NCBI GenBank assembly: GCA_021157815.1
Contig: JAGGVT010000059.1
Location: forward strand, 1 to 60,348
From: a bacterium
GTDB lineage: Bacteria; JAJVIF01; JAGGVT01
Length of the DNA stretch: 60,348 nucleotides
Reading direction: 5' to 3'
Shown: positions 17,377-26,542 of the stretch, piece by piece
Numbering within the stretch: the stretch's first letter is position 1
Layout: every line of letters begins with the position of its first letter
The notes under the pieces: model-generated
Database searches by the model: none
Told to the model about the DNA's origin: nothing
What the model saw: the letters and a program-made list of their open reading frames with translations, nothing else
Position numbers and translations under genes: made by a program

Positions 17377-19815
17377 TTATACGCCACCCTCAACATTGAT
17401 TTCGCATGTGTCGGTTGCATTGTCAATCGGTATGGCCATATCACTATTCAATACGTTAACTGTAATTACAGGCGTAAATGGAGTTGTCGCACCCTCATTG
17501 ATATTGTTCATTCTTATGTTGCAGAAGATACCGGTCATGTTAATCGGCATTCCAAAATACGTGATTGTTATTGAGCTTGTATCAATTACAGCACTAAACC
17601 CAGGAATATCCTCGACAATGGGACCTGGCGAGACGCCAAGTATAGAAACCAGGGTTTCATCGTAAGTTAAAACAACCTCAATATCCGCCGGAAACTGCAA
17701 GGACAACGGCGGCTGAACCAGATAAAGGGGAACGTCTTCCATGCCGGCATACGGGATTAAATCCGGGCAGTCGAGGCAGAATGTATGCACCTCAACCGGT
17801 GTTTCAAGACATCGGCTAAGCGGGTCAACAACCAGAGTGAATGAGAATTCATCTGTCTGCGGAGTGCAGCAGCTGTCGGTAGCCTGGATAGTCAGAGGAT
17901 AATCGCCTTCAGTACCGGCGTCCGGGATTCCCATAATCCTTCCACCGATAAATTGAATATTACTAGGCAGAGTTCCACTTGTAAGTTCCCAGGTTATATC
18001 ACCAAAACCACCTGTGTAAACAAACATGTACATTAACATCTGGCTGACCATAGCGTCTGGGACTACCTGGTAATCGTCGATATCGAGCAGAGTGCAGCTC
18101 TGGGCAGCAACATAAAGCGTGAAATCAGCTTCATCATACTGTACCGGGTCACATGAGTCTGTAGCTCGAACAGTAATGGGGAAATCACCTGTTTGGCCAC
18201 AATCGATGTTACCGGATATTACACCATCCGTGCCTAACGCGAGTGATGTCGGCAGTGTTCCTGCTTCAAGTGTCCATGTAAGTGGAAGTTCCCCGTCATC
18301 AGCTGCAAATATGAAACTGTATCCGATCTGGCCTTCGGTGCCTGCATCAAGTTCGTCAGTTGTGATTACAGGAGGGTCGGCACAAACTGGAGCAGCTTCC
18401 TCAATGAGAAGTGTGTAAATTTCAGTATCTGACTGCACTTCCGGACAGGAATCCAAAACGGTGATATAGAGGCCTTCAAAAGTACCAAATTCTGTCGGAG
18501 TTCCGCTTAGAACGCCAGCAGCAGAGAATTCAAGGCCTGCGGGAAGAGTCCCGTCAAGTTCCCATGTAAGAGCTCCGTGACCGTCTGTCGCTGTCATTGT
18601 AACCTCATACGGATCACCCTGAACGCCGTCAGCGAGACCTTCAGTTGTGATTACAGGAGCGGGGTCGCATACAAACGCTGCTTCCTCAATTGTCATCTCA
18701 AGTGAGATTGTATCGGTTTGAGGAGTTTCGCAAGCGTCTGTAACCAGGAAAGAAACTGGATATACTCCAGCTGTTCCCGTACCGGGAGTTCCTGCTATTT
18801 CACCAGTCGCGGAATCGAGAGTAATGCCATCCGGCAATGCGCCCATTGTGATAGTAAATGTCACAGCGCCTTCGCCGGGAACAGACAATACTAACGTATG
18901 CCCATCATAAACCTCACCCTCAGTGCCATCCGGAAGAATCTGTTCAGGATCAAATTCCGGAGGTGCCGCACAAACAGGCTCCTGCGGGAAAATGGTGAAT
19001 GGGAAGACAGCGTTGTCGCTTCTTTCGCCTTCGGGGCAGGAATCGGTTACCCAGACATCGAGATCGAGCTGGAGGTTAGTTCCTTTGTAGTCTCCCTGAA
19101 CAACAGGGGTACCGGTGAGGATACCGTACGGTGTCAGGCTGATGCCTGTAACCATTTCATTGTTTATTTCTGTACCGAGTGACCATGTAAGGTCGCCGTA
19201 GCCGTCAGTCGCTTCGAAAGTGAAGTTGTATGCCAGTTCATCGGTGGCATCATCGACAGCCTCAGTGATAATGGCTGGCGGGTCGCCGCATATACTACCG
19301 CCACCGCCAAGAGAAATTACAAATTCCTCTGACATTTCAACATCCATTGGCGGGTCTGTGCATGGGTCATCGCTCGCGTGGAAAACTCTCACGCGGAGAA
19401 TGCAGCTGTCCGCATTTGCACCGACGCCAAGGTCTCGGTCAACATCCCAGTGGAAAATAGCTTCCTGAGTAGATGGTGCCTCCAGGAATGTGAAATAATC
19501 ACCGGGATTGCCAGCTGTATTGTGGCAAAGTTGATATCTTACACCGCTGTTCGTGGAGTATTCGACAAGCGAATAGACATCCCCGAAACCCGGGGCAAGC
19601 GGAACTGAACCCGGTTTGTTTGTTGTGACGCTGACATAGTAATTGATGTCAATGACATTACTTGTGTAGGTGCCGCCCATCGTTGCGATAGCAGCGTTGT
19701 AGCTGTACGCTCCAGGAGTTGAATCCCCGCCTCCGCAACTTCCTCCCCAGAACAGAACAAGGGAAAAAATCGCCATGACAAAAATCATGGAACGTTGAAC
19801 ATTTGAAAATTTCAT
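17377..19815 (-). CDS. Multi-Ig (He_PIG) lipoprotein, probably surface exposed
   Basis: An 812-residue protein with an export signal ending near GGSC (a poor but possible lipobox, Cys27). After an N-terminal domain of about 155 residues come at least five tandem putative-Ig repeats of the He_PIG type. Each has a pattern like LPxGLxL/LDxxTGxIxGTP followed by ATDSC and begins with a CxxPPVITT-like strand. The last 110 residues (LQFPADIEVVLTYDETLVSILGV and on) resemble a cohesin-like or other beta-sandwich domain; that match is by eye only. A paired Cys in each repeat suggests disulfides outside the cytoplasm. The likely role is adhesion or scaffolding. The start site GGAGG lies 11 bases before the ATG. 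Confidence 0.82.
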   Translation of the reverse strand: MKFSNVQRSMIFVMAIFSLVLFWGGSCGGGDSTPGAYSYNAAIATMGGTYTSNVIDINYYVSVTTNKPGSVPLAPGFGDVYSLVEYSTNSGVRYQLCHNTAGNPGDYFTFLEAPSTQEAIFHWDVDRDLGVGANADSCILRVRVFHASDDPCTDPPMDVEMSEEFVISLGGGGSICGDPPAIITEAVDDATDELAYNFTFEATDGYGDLTWSLGTEINNEMVTGISLTPYGILTGTPVVQGDYKGTNLQLDLDVWVTDSCPEGERSDNAVFPFTIFPQEPVCAAPPEFDPEQILPDGTEGEVYDGHTLVLSVPGEGAVTFTITMGALPDGITLDSATGEIAGTPGTGTAGVYPVSFLVTDACETPQTDTISLEMTIEEAAFVCDPAPVITTEGLADGVQGDPYEVTMTATDGHGALTWELDGTLPAGLEFSAAGVLSGTPTEFGTFEGLYITVLDSCPEVQSDTEIYTLLIEEAAPVCADPPVITTDELDAGTEGQIGYSFIFAADDGELPLTWTLEAGTLPTSLALGTDGVISGNIDCGQTGDFPITVRATDSCDPVQYDEADFTLYVAAQSCTLLDIDDYQVVPDAMVSQMLMYMFVYTGGFGDITWELTSGTLPSNIQFIGGRIMGIPDAGTEGDYPLTIQATDSCCTPQTDEFSFTLVVDPLSRCLETPVEVHTFCLDCPDLIPYAGMEDVPLYLVQPPLSLQFPADIEVVLTYDETLVSILGVSPGPIVEDIPGFSAVIDTSSITITYFGMPINMTGIFCNIRMNNINEGATTPFTPVITVNVLNSDMAIPIDNATDTCEINVEGGV

Positions 19816-20021
19816 ATCTGTTATTTCCTCCAGGAAATTGAGAAAATTAAATCACTAAAAATTCTATCGGATAAAGTTTAATCTTATTAAGCCTTAAAAT
19901 CAACCGATTATTAGCATACAATGATTATAAATTGGGATATTTACAGGAAACTTTGTTGCCAAATCGAAGTCAGATTAGTGTATATTTCCATCATGCGCTT
20001 TTCCTGACAGGAGATAGAAAG

Positions 20022-20525
20022 ATGCCAGATAGAGAAATCGCCGGAGTAACAGTGGAAAAAGCATTTATGAGCGCTCTTATGGTTATAATCGGGCTTGGAT
20101 TAATCGCACTGGGTATCATCATGCCTGACGCGCCATCAGACTCGGCAGTGCTGTGGGGATTGAGAATCTCGTTGTTCTTTTTTGGATTAATCTCCATCAT
20201 TATGTGTCCGCGTTATCGAATCAGTTTCCGAAGCGATGCCGTTGTCATTAACGTTGGTTTTCTCAACTTAATCAAAGTTCGCCTCGACAGGAACAAGATA
20301 ACTCATGTTGGACCAAAGGAATGGAATCCGACAAAACATTTCGGCGGGTCTGGAATAAAGGGCGGTTTTGGTGAATTTAAAGGATACATGTGCTTCAATA
20401 TTTTATCCGGTTCAGGAATTGAGATTAAGACAACCGAGAAGAATTACGTTATCGAGATGAACGAATTCGACAGGACACGGGTGTTGTCGATAATTGGGGA
20501 GTATGGAAGGGGTGTTGAGCAGTAA
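20022..20525 (+). CDS. Small membrane protein with bacterial PH-like domain
   Basis: A 167-residue protein starting at the ATG after AGGAGA; an upstream in-frame start at 19932 has no site. Two membrane segments (about 14-36 and 42-62) are followed by a beta-rich domain with CPRYRISFRSDAVVI, LNLIKVRL and YVIEMNEFDRTRVL. This is the pattern of bacterial PH-like (bPH2/YdbS-type) proteins, which sit in the inner membrane with the domain in the cytoplasm. Function is unknown. It stands alone before repeat-rich sequence. Confidence 0.65.
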   Translation: MPDREIAGVTVEKAFMSALMVIIGLGLIALGIIMPDAPSDSAVLWGLRISLFFFGLISIIMCPRYRISFRSDAVVINVGFLNLIKVRLDRNKITHVGPKEWNPTKHFGGSGIKGGFGEFKGYMCFNILSGSGIEIKTTEKNYVIEMNEFDRTRVLSIIGEYGRGVEQ

Positions 20526-20579
20526 ATCGTATAATTTGTACCGGGTACATAATTAAATGGCATCAATTAATTCACTCCA

Positions 20580-20659
20580 GGCTTTATGGATGAAATGTTG
20601 CGAATGTGCACATTTCATCCACAAATCACAAAAAGACGTGATGTATGGGCGGCACACGG
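20580..20659. repeat. GGGTGCCGCCCATACA-type palindrome, copy 2
   Basis: The right half (CACAAATCACAAAAAGACGT then ATGGGCGGCAC) matches copies at 17048, 30392 and 34070. The left half has diverged. Confidence 0.55.
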
Positions 20660-20682
20660 GATACCGAAAAAACTACAAAAAT

Positions 20683-20755
20683 AACCGAGCCCCGAACGTT
20701 AGTGAGGGGTATCTGGTAATCGTTACTACCCCTCACTAACGTTCAAGGCTCGGTT
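20683..20755. repeat. Long 29-bp inverted repeat between genes
   Basis: Arms 20683-20711 and 20727-20755 pair over 29 positions with two adjacent mismatches and a 15-base loop (CGAACGTTAGTGAGGGGTA is part of the left arm). The right side ends in CGGTTTTC. It may end transcription from the PH-like gene, but it looks more like a mobile palindrome. Confidence 0.6.
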
Positions 20756-20998
20756 TTCAAAACTAGAGTTGGCAATTACCCCCATTTGATAAACTCTTTT
20801 CGCTCTGATAAAATCCATCTCGCATAATATTGTACTGGATTGTTGATACCGGTTAATACGATTCGGTATCATTTTGTTATCGGTGTGGATTTGGGATTAA
20901 ATTCACGCTTACCGATAAATAAGATATGTGTTTTATTATTTCACTGGATAAGATTTATGCAGGCTTGATTGTGAAAGCAATCGATTTGAGGTGTCGCG

Positions 20999-23590
20999 AT
21001 GAGCGAACATGAATATTCCTTCGAGAAAGTTGAGTCGAAGTGGCAGGAATACTGGCGCGCAAATGGAACTTTCCGGGTTAAAGAGGAAACTGAAAAAGAG
21101 AAATTCTATTTGCTGGAGATGTACCCATATCCCTCCGGTGAGGGGCTTCACATGGGACAGACCAGGGTTTACTCAATCGGGGATGTCATCGCGAAATACC
21201 AGAGGCTTAAAGGGAAATGCGTAATGAAGCCGATGGGATTCGACTCATTTGGCCTGCCTGCTGAAAATGCGGCAATCGAGCGCAATATTCATCCGAATGA
21301 ATGGACAACACAAAACATAGTAAAAATGCGCTCCCAGATGGAAAAACTCGGGTTGGCGTACGACTGGGACAGACAGGTTATCACAAGCGATCCTGATTAT
21401 TACAAATGGACTCAATACCTTTTCCTCAAGTTCTTTGAAAATGATCTCGCGTTCAAGAAAAAGACGTGGGTGAATTACTGCCCTTCATGCAAGACCACAC
21501 TTGCGAATGAGCAGGTCATGGCGGATGGCTCCTGTGAGCGATGCCATGGGCAAGTAATAAAAAAAGATATGAGCCAGTGGTTTTTCAGGATTACAAAATA
21601 TGTCGAGGAACTTCTTGAATACCATGAGAAACTAACAGGCTGGCCTGAGCCGGTTAAAATCCTACAGCGTAACTGGATTGGGAAATCGTATGGAACATCA
21701 ATTAAGTTCCCGATTGTCGGACGTGATGAAACGCTCGATGTTTTCACAACCAGACCGGATACAATCTATGGCGTAACCTACATGGTGCTGGCGGTGGAGC
21801 ATCCGCTTGTGGATGAGCTGATGGAGCAGAAAAAGGTCGATGATGATTTTGTTAAATTTGTAAATGAAACACGAATGAAAAAAGAGTTCGAGCGAACCAG
21901 CGAGGATTCCCCAAAAGTCGGGAAAGTCACTCCGCTTAAGTGCGTAAACCCGATGACTGGCGAGGAGATTCCAATACTAATCGCGAATTACGTTCTCATG
22001 GAATATGGCTCCGGTGCGGTTATGGCTGTTCCAGCGCATGACCAGCGCGATTTTATGTTCTCGAAAGAATACGATCTTCCGATACAGGTGGTTATCCAGC
22101 CTGAGGGTGAAAATCTCACTAGTGAGAATCTTAATGTTGATACGATGGAGCATGCGTATGAGGACGTTGGGGTGATGGTGAATTCCGGTGAGTTTGACGG
22201 TATGAACTCGAAGGATTTCATCGCGAAGGTTACTGATGTAATGGAGGAAAAAGGAATCGGAGAACGCCAGGTGAATTATCGCCTTCGCGATTGGGGAATA
22301 AGCCGCCAGCGATACTGGGGAGCGCCAATTCCGATTGTGTATTGCGATAAATGCGGAACAGTCGGTGAAAAATACGAAAACCTTCCAGTGCTTCTTCCCG
22401 AAAAAGTGGATTTCACCGCCGGTGAATTGAGTCCGCTTGCGACAAGCGAGGAATTTGTAAATTGCAAATGCCCAAAGTGCGGCGGTGATGCGAGACGTGA
22501 AACGGAAACACTCGATACTTTTGTGTGCTCAAGCTGGTACTACCTTCGCTACTGCGATCCGCATAACAAGGAAATTCCGTTCAGCAAGGAGAAAGTCGAT
22601 TACTGGACTCCGGTTGACCAGTACATAGGCGGAATCGAACACGCGATTATGCACTTGATGTATTTCAGGTTCTTCGGAAAAGCGCTTCGTGACATGGGGC
22701 TTGTTTCGTTTGATGAGCCGACATACAACCTTCTCGCTCAGGGAATGGTTACCTGGGGCGGGATTAAGATGTCGAAATCGAAAGGCAATACCGCTGACCC
22801 GATGGATATAATCAACAAGTTCGGCGCTGACGCCACACGGCTTTTCATATTATTTGCCGCGCCCCCGGAGGCTGATATCGACTGGGACGACCATATCGAG
22901 TGGGTTGAGGGAAAAAATCTTGATAACTCTCCCAGTCCGGTTTTCGGAAAGGATTATCACGCCAAGAATGTCGATGGGCTTTACAGGTTTATAATGAGAA
23001 TTTGGCGTCTCGCTTGTTCACGTGAAAGTGAGTTGAAATCTCACAGCGATTCCATGAATTTAGTGAAGATTGAAATTAAAAATGATGAACTATCGCAGAA
23101 AGTCCACGCGGCGATAAAGGAAGTTGACCTTGATATCGGAAAGAGGAAACGCATGAACACGGCGATAAGCCGTCTAATGGAAATAACGAATACACTCTAT
23201 GCCTTTGACAAAAAGGAACTCGCTAATGGCAGTGAGGATATGAAACGCGATTTCGCAATCGCTTTTGGTGTGTTGGTTAGAATGTTAAGCCCGTTCGCGC
23301 CGCATATTGCGGAAGAGGTATGGGAACTGACAGGACATAAGGAAAGCATTTTTGATGTTCCGTTTCCTGAATATGATGAGAAAGTCCTATCAGCAAGAAA
23401 AGCAACGATGGTGATTCAGGTTAACGGAAAAGTGCGGGATACGGTTCAGGTTGAACCATCGATTGACGAGGACGGCATGCTTGCGGTCGCGAAAACTGAA
23501 AAAGTGGTTAAGCATTTCGGCGGCAAGGAACCTGTGAAAACGATAGTGCGTCCGCCATCGCTGGTTAATTTTGTCGTGCCTAAAAAGTAG
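20999..23590 (+). CDS. leuS: Leucyl-tRNA synthetase
   Basis: An 863-residue class I synthetase that charges tRNA-Leu in the cytoplasm. The HIGH motif is HMGQ (51-54), preceded by the typical MYPYPSGEGL. The CP1 editing domain (about 225-415) has TTRPDT and GSGAVMAVPAHDQRD. A zinc-ribbon segment with CPSC and CERCHG is present, and KMSKS is at 590-594. The C-terminal domain with VNGKVRD completes the bacterial form. Length is normal. The start follows GAGGT eight bases upstream. A small membrane-protein gene follows at once and may be coupled. Confidence 0.98.
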   Translation: MSEHEYSFEKVESKWQEYWRANGTFRVKEETEKEKFYLLEMYPYPSGEGLHMGQTRVYSIGDVIAKYQRLKGKCVMKPMGFDSFGLPAENAAIERNIHPNEWTTQNIVKMRSQMEKLGLAYDWDRQVITSDPDYYKWTQYLFLKFFENDLAFKKKTWVNYCPSCKTTLANEQVMADGSCERCHGQVIKKDMSQWFFRITKYVEELLEYHEKLTGWPEPVKILQRNWIGKSYGTSIKFPIVGRDETLDVFTTRPDTIYGVTYMVLAVEHPLVDELMEQKKVDDDFVKFVNETRMKKEFERTSEDSPKVGKVTPLKCVNPMTGEEIPILIANYVLMEYGSGAVMAVPAHDQRDFMFSKEYDLPIQVVIQPEGENLTSENLNVDTMEHAYEDVGVMVNSGEFDGMNSKDFIAKVTDVMEEKGIGERQVNYRLRDWGISRQRYWGAPIPIVYCDKCGTVGEKYENLPVLLPEKVDFTAGELSPLATSEEFVNCKCPKCGGDARRETETLDTFVCSSWYYLRYCDPHNKEIPFSKEKVDYWTPVDQYIGGIEHAIMHLMYFRFFGKALRDMGLVSFDEPTYNLLAQGMVTWGGIKMSKSKGNTADPMDIINKFGADATRLFILFAAPPEADIDWDDHIEWVEGKNLDNSPSPVFGKDYHAKNVDGLYRFIMRIWRLACSRESELKSHSDSMNLVKIEIKNDELSQKVHAAIKEVDLDIGKRKRMNTAISRLMEITNTLYAFDKKELANGSEDMKRDFAIAFGVLVRMLSPFAPHIAEEVWELTGHKESIFDVPFPEYDEKVLSARKATMVIQVNGKVRDTVQVEPSIDEDGMLAVAKTEKVVKHFGGKEPVKTIVRPPSLVNFVVPKK

Positions 23591-23591
23591 A

Positions 23592-23846
23592 ATGGAAACA
23601 AACGATTACGAAAAAAAAAGATATTCGATTAGCGAACCCAGGAGCAATCCTGAAAGGTTGCCGCATGTTAAGAGGCAAACGCCGCATCCTAAGGTTACAG
23701 ATGTTAAAAACCGCGAACTGCTTCTGTTTTTGCTGGTGATAGTTATCATGATTGTTTTAGTGATTGGTGGAGTGGTTTTGTATAACGGATTAACAGGTGA
23801 TGATTCGCCGGGTAATTCATCAAGTACCCGGCAGGTAATCCGGTAG
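23592..23846 (+). CDS. Small single-pass membrane protein
   Basis: An 84-residue protein with a hydrophilic, basic N terminus, one strong membrane helix (about 49-70, LLLFLLVIVIMIVLVIGGVV) and a short Ser-rich tail. It starts one base after the leuS stop codon, with little ribosome binding site of its own, so translation is probably coupled. I recognise no family. It could be a topology N-in small accessory protein; expression is uncertain. Confidence 0.5.
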   Translation: METNDYEKKRYSISEPRSNPERLPHVKRQTPHPKVTDVKNRELLLFLLVIVIMIVLVIGGVVLYNGLTGDDSPGNSSSTRQVIR

Positions 23847-23894
23847 GGACGCAACGCGGAAGCTGTCTCAGAACCCTGATTTAAACAGGATACA

Positions 23895-24329
23895 TTGTCA
23901 TTCTGAGCGCAGCGAAGAATCTATATGCGACTGTGTTAATGATTATATTTGATGAGAATTATTTACTTCATCGCGAATAGATTCTTCACTTCGTTCAGAA
24001 TGACAGGGAATCACTACTGTCCGGTTAAAATAGAACGAAAACAGAAATAGCTGAGAATATTCGACAATGGTAGTAAAAAGGGAATGTCCCAACAATGTGA
24101 ATAAATATAGTATAAATTAGGGTTTACAGCATAGTATATTGATAACGTCAGGATTGAAGCCTTATGTGGACGTACCCCATGATTGGGGAATGCCCCTTTT
24201 TACGGATAGAACGATTCGATATTCACTTTCAATTCATGTCTGATAAATATCAACAAGCTGGTATATTCTCTATTAATCAGCAATACGGTTATTGGTCTCT
24301 AACTTAACCGGACACTAATGACAGGGAAT
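23895..24329. repeat. GTCATTCTGAGCG inverted repeat split by an inserted MITE
   Basis: The arms TTGTCATTCTGAGCGCAGCG and its near complement (ending CAGAATGACAGGG) enclose about 60 bp, forming a common genomic palindrome type. The element at 24012-24317 inserted just after the right arm and duplicated ATGACAGGGAAT on both sides. Confidence 0.7.
24012..24317. mobile_element. MITE-like element, family A copy 2, with 12-bp target duplication
   Basis: A 306-bp element with ends CACTACTGTCCGGTTAA and TTAACCGGACACTA, closely similar to copy 1 at 3557-3866 throughout. It is flanked by perfect copies of ATGACAGGGAAT (24000-24011 and 24318-24329). A 12-bp duplication suits IS4-type transposases, whose elements make duplications of roughly 9-13 bp. 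It has no coding capacity. The intact duplication suggests a fairly recent insertion. Confidence 0.85.
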
Positions 24330-24344
24330 ATCTATTATGACACA

Positions 24345-24480
24345 GCCTCGAAGCAAGGAGGATGGTCGGAATCCCTTTAAAAATCGTTGAAACTCACGGC
24401 TACTGGTAAGCGAAAAGAAGAAAGGGATTTCTGAGGGCAGACTAAAGAACCGACCATCCGCTTCGCGAATGTCGGAATAA
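24345..24480. repeat. GGATGGTCGGAAT inverted pair
   Basis: CGAAGCAAGGAGGATGGTCGG and the opposed CCGACCATCCGCTTCG lie about 80 bp apart, the same motif as the palindrome at 36291-36342. It occupies the space just before rsmI, which has no visible ribosome binding site. Confidence 0.5.
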
Positions 24481-24508
24481 CAGGTTTCGATATTTGTAGA
24501 AAAAACCA

Positions 24509-25384
24509 ATGGACAATAAAAAGACAAAACAAAAAAACGGAATCCTGTATCTGATTGCAACCCCGATAGGTAATCTGGGTGATATGACACCGCGGGCGAT
24601 TGAGGTCATGAAAAATGTCGGCCTGCTTCTGGCTGAGGATACGCGGGTAACTCGAAAGCTTCTGACACATTTTGAAATCAAAGTTCCAATACGTTCGTAT
24701 CATGGATTCAACGAGCGTAAAAAACTGGGTTCAATAATTGAATTGCTTCATGACGGCAAATCAATTGCTCTTGTGAGCGATGCCGGCATGCCGGGAATAT
24801 CCGATCCCGGTTCGATTATGGTTACAGCGTGTCGTGATGAGGGAATTGATGTGATTGTCCTGCCGGGAGCATCGGCGGGTATTACAGCTCTTGTTGCCAG
24901 CGGATTTGAAATTCGAGGGCATCTCTTTGAGGGATTCCTGCCCAAAAAGAAAAAGGAGCTTGATCAAAAACTCCAAATGCTGCACGCATTTCCGGGCGCG
25001 ATTGTGATTTATGAAGCGCCAAGTAGAATTCAGAAACTGATTGAGAAAATCGCCTCGCTTATGCCGAATCGGATGATTCACATTGCACGTGAGATGACCA
25101 AAATTCATGAGGAGCATTTTCAGGATACGGCATCAGAGATTTCAAAACGGATAAATGAAACGAAACCACGCGGTGAATATGTTATAATTCTTGCACCGCT
25201 TCCTCCATCAAAGAGGGAGCGATTTGAGCTGGATGAAACAGGCATTTTGGATTTTCTGGCGCAGTGTGTTGAATCCGGTATAAGTGTTAAGGACGCGTCG
25301 CGCCTGTATTGTGCCGTGAGCGGTGAAAATCGCAGCGAGGTTTACCGTGTGATGAACCGCTCATTGAAACACAACCGGGAATAA
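24509..25384 (+). CDS. rsmI: 16S rRNA (cytidine(1402)-2'-O)-methyltransferase
   Basis: A 291-residue tetrapyrrole-methylase-fold enzyme that 2'-O-methylates C1402 in the ribosomal decoding centre using S-adenosylmethionine. It has LYLIATPIGNLGDMT (10-24), AEDTRVTRKLL and SDAGMPGISDPG, and ends with the usual small helical C-terminal domain. The length is normal. No clear Shine-Dalgarno precedes the ATG, possibly because repeats have replaced the upstream sequence. It is 24 bp before the propeller lipoprotein gene and could share its transcript. Confidence 0.96.
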   Translation: MDNKKTKQKNGILYLIATPIGNLGDMTPRAIEVMKNVGLLLAEDTRVTRKLLTHFEIKVPIRSYHGFNERKKLGSIIELLHDGKSIALVSDAGMPGISDPGSIMVTACRDEGIDVIVLPGASAGITALVASGFEIRGHLFEGFLPKKKKELDQKLQMLHAFPGAIVIYEAPSRIQKLIEKIASLMPNRMIHIAREMTKIHEEHFQDTASEISKRINETKPRGEYVIILAPLPPSKRERFELDETGILDFLAQCVESGISVKDASRLYCAVSGENRSEVYRVMNRSLKHNRE

Positions 25385-25408
25385 CAGCTTTTACGGGAAG
25401 TACAGCGT

Positions 25409-26461
25409 ATGTATCGATGCTTTTTCAAAACAACTCTGATTATCGCGCTTGTTATTGCCGCGACAATGTCAGGCTGCATCAAGCCGGATGACATTCTCTC
25501 AAAAGGGCTTGAGGGTGTTGATGATCAAATAATTTTTGCAACAAGCGCTCCGGACAACATCTTGATTTATTCAGTCGGACAGGCGAGAATGCTTCACACA
25601 CTTCCCGCCGATGAACGGCTTAACGACATGGTCGTAAACAAAGCCGGGACAATCGCCTATGCTGTCACAAAAAACGGCTGGCTGAATGTATTTAATCTGC
25701 ATCGAGGCGACAGGATAGCTCGAGTAAGGATTGGAACAATCCTTCAGTCTGTCGCGCTTAGTCCGGATGAAGAGTTTATCGCTGTCGGGGTTGGTTCGGA
25801 AGAGGATTACAACGCTCACGATATTTCATTCCGTTCAACAAGCAACGTATATCAGGAAATCCTACGTCTGCCGCTCAGGGGGGATATTCAGGACCTGGTT
25901 TCGAATCCGAATCCGGCATATCCTGAACTTTATATTGTAAACACAAACGCGGACAAGGTGAGGGTTTTTAATTTTAACTCGATGGAGCTCACGGGGATAA
26001 TCACACTTGGGGGAAGCCCATCCACTTTAAGCGTAACTCCTGACGGCAGGAAAGTTTACGCGACACTGAACGCCCGCAACGCTGTGCTTGTGATCGATTC
26101 ACAGACACGCGAGATAATAGCCCGCCATGAACTCACCGGAGCCGCGCCTCATTATGTCGCTTTCTCGAAGGATGGCTCCACTGCGGCGGTAACCGACCGT
26201 GAAATGTTCAGGATTTATTTCATCGATAATTCAGCGGATGAAATCATCGGATATAAGTTATTTCCAGTGAATCTTGCGTACACTATTTATCCTGAAATAA
26301 TCGCCTTCTCAGGGAATGCTGATTATCTTTATGTTATTTCCGGGCATAACTCAAACCTGAGAGTGATTGATATCCGAACGATGGAGATGGTGCAGAGTTA
26401 CAGCCTTTCCAAAGCGCCGGGCGCCATGCATGTTATCTGGGGAAGCGGAAAAGAGGCGTAG
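25409..26461 (+). CDS. YVTN beta-propeller lipoprotein
   Basis: A 350-residue lipoprotein (signal peptide with lipobox MSGC, Cys23). The mature part holds repeated blades with the YVTN pattern: PSTLSVTPDGRKVYATL, NAVLVIDSQTREI and APHYVAFSKDGSTAAV. Such propellers are secreted or periplasmic and often accompany cytochromes or metal-handling proteins. It follows rsmI by 24 bp (GGGAAG site) and is the first of three lipoprotein genes ending with the predicted selenocysteine tetrahaem protein, so a shared role at the cell envelope is likely. That grouping is inference. Confidence 0.85.
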   Translation: MYRCFFKTTLIIALVIAATMSGCIKPDDILSKGLEGVDDQIIFATSAPDNILIYSVGQARMLHTLPADERLNDMVVNKAGTIAYAVTKNGWLNVFNLHRGDRIARVRIGTILQSVALSPDEEFIAVGVGSEEDYNAHDISFRSTSNVYQEILRLPLRGDIQDLVSNPNPAYPELYIVNTNADKVRVFNFNSMELTGIITLGGSPSTLSVTPDGRKVYATLNARNAVLVIDSQTREIIARHELTGAAPHYVAFSKDGSTAAVTDREMFRIYFIDNSADEIIGYKLFPVNLAYTIYPEIIAFSGNADYLYVISGHNSNLRVIDIRTMEMVQSYSLSKAPGAMHVIWGSGKEA

Positions 26462-26542
26462 CTTTTGAAAGCGTAGGTTTATTTAGAAGCGTGGGGTTAA
26501 AACCACATATTAATAGATAAGAAAAAATATGAGGTATTTCAA

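Noticed and set aside
20557-20739. 60-residue ORF as a gene
   Set aside because: It lies across two palindromic repeats.
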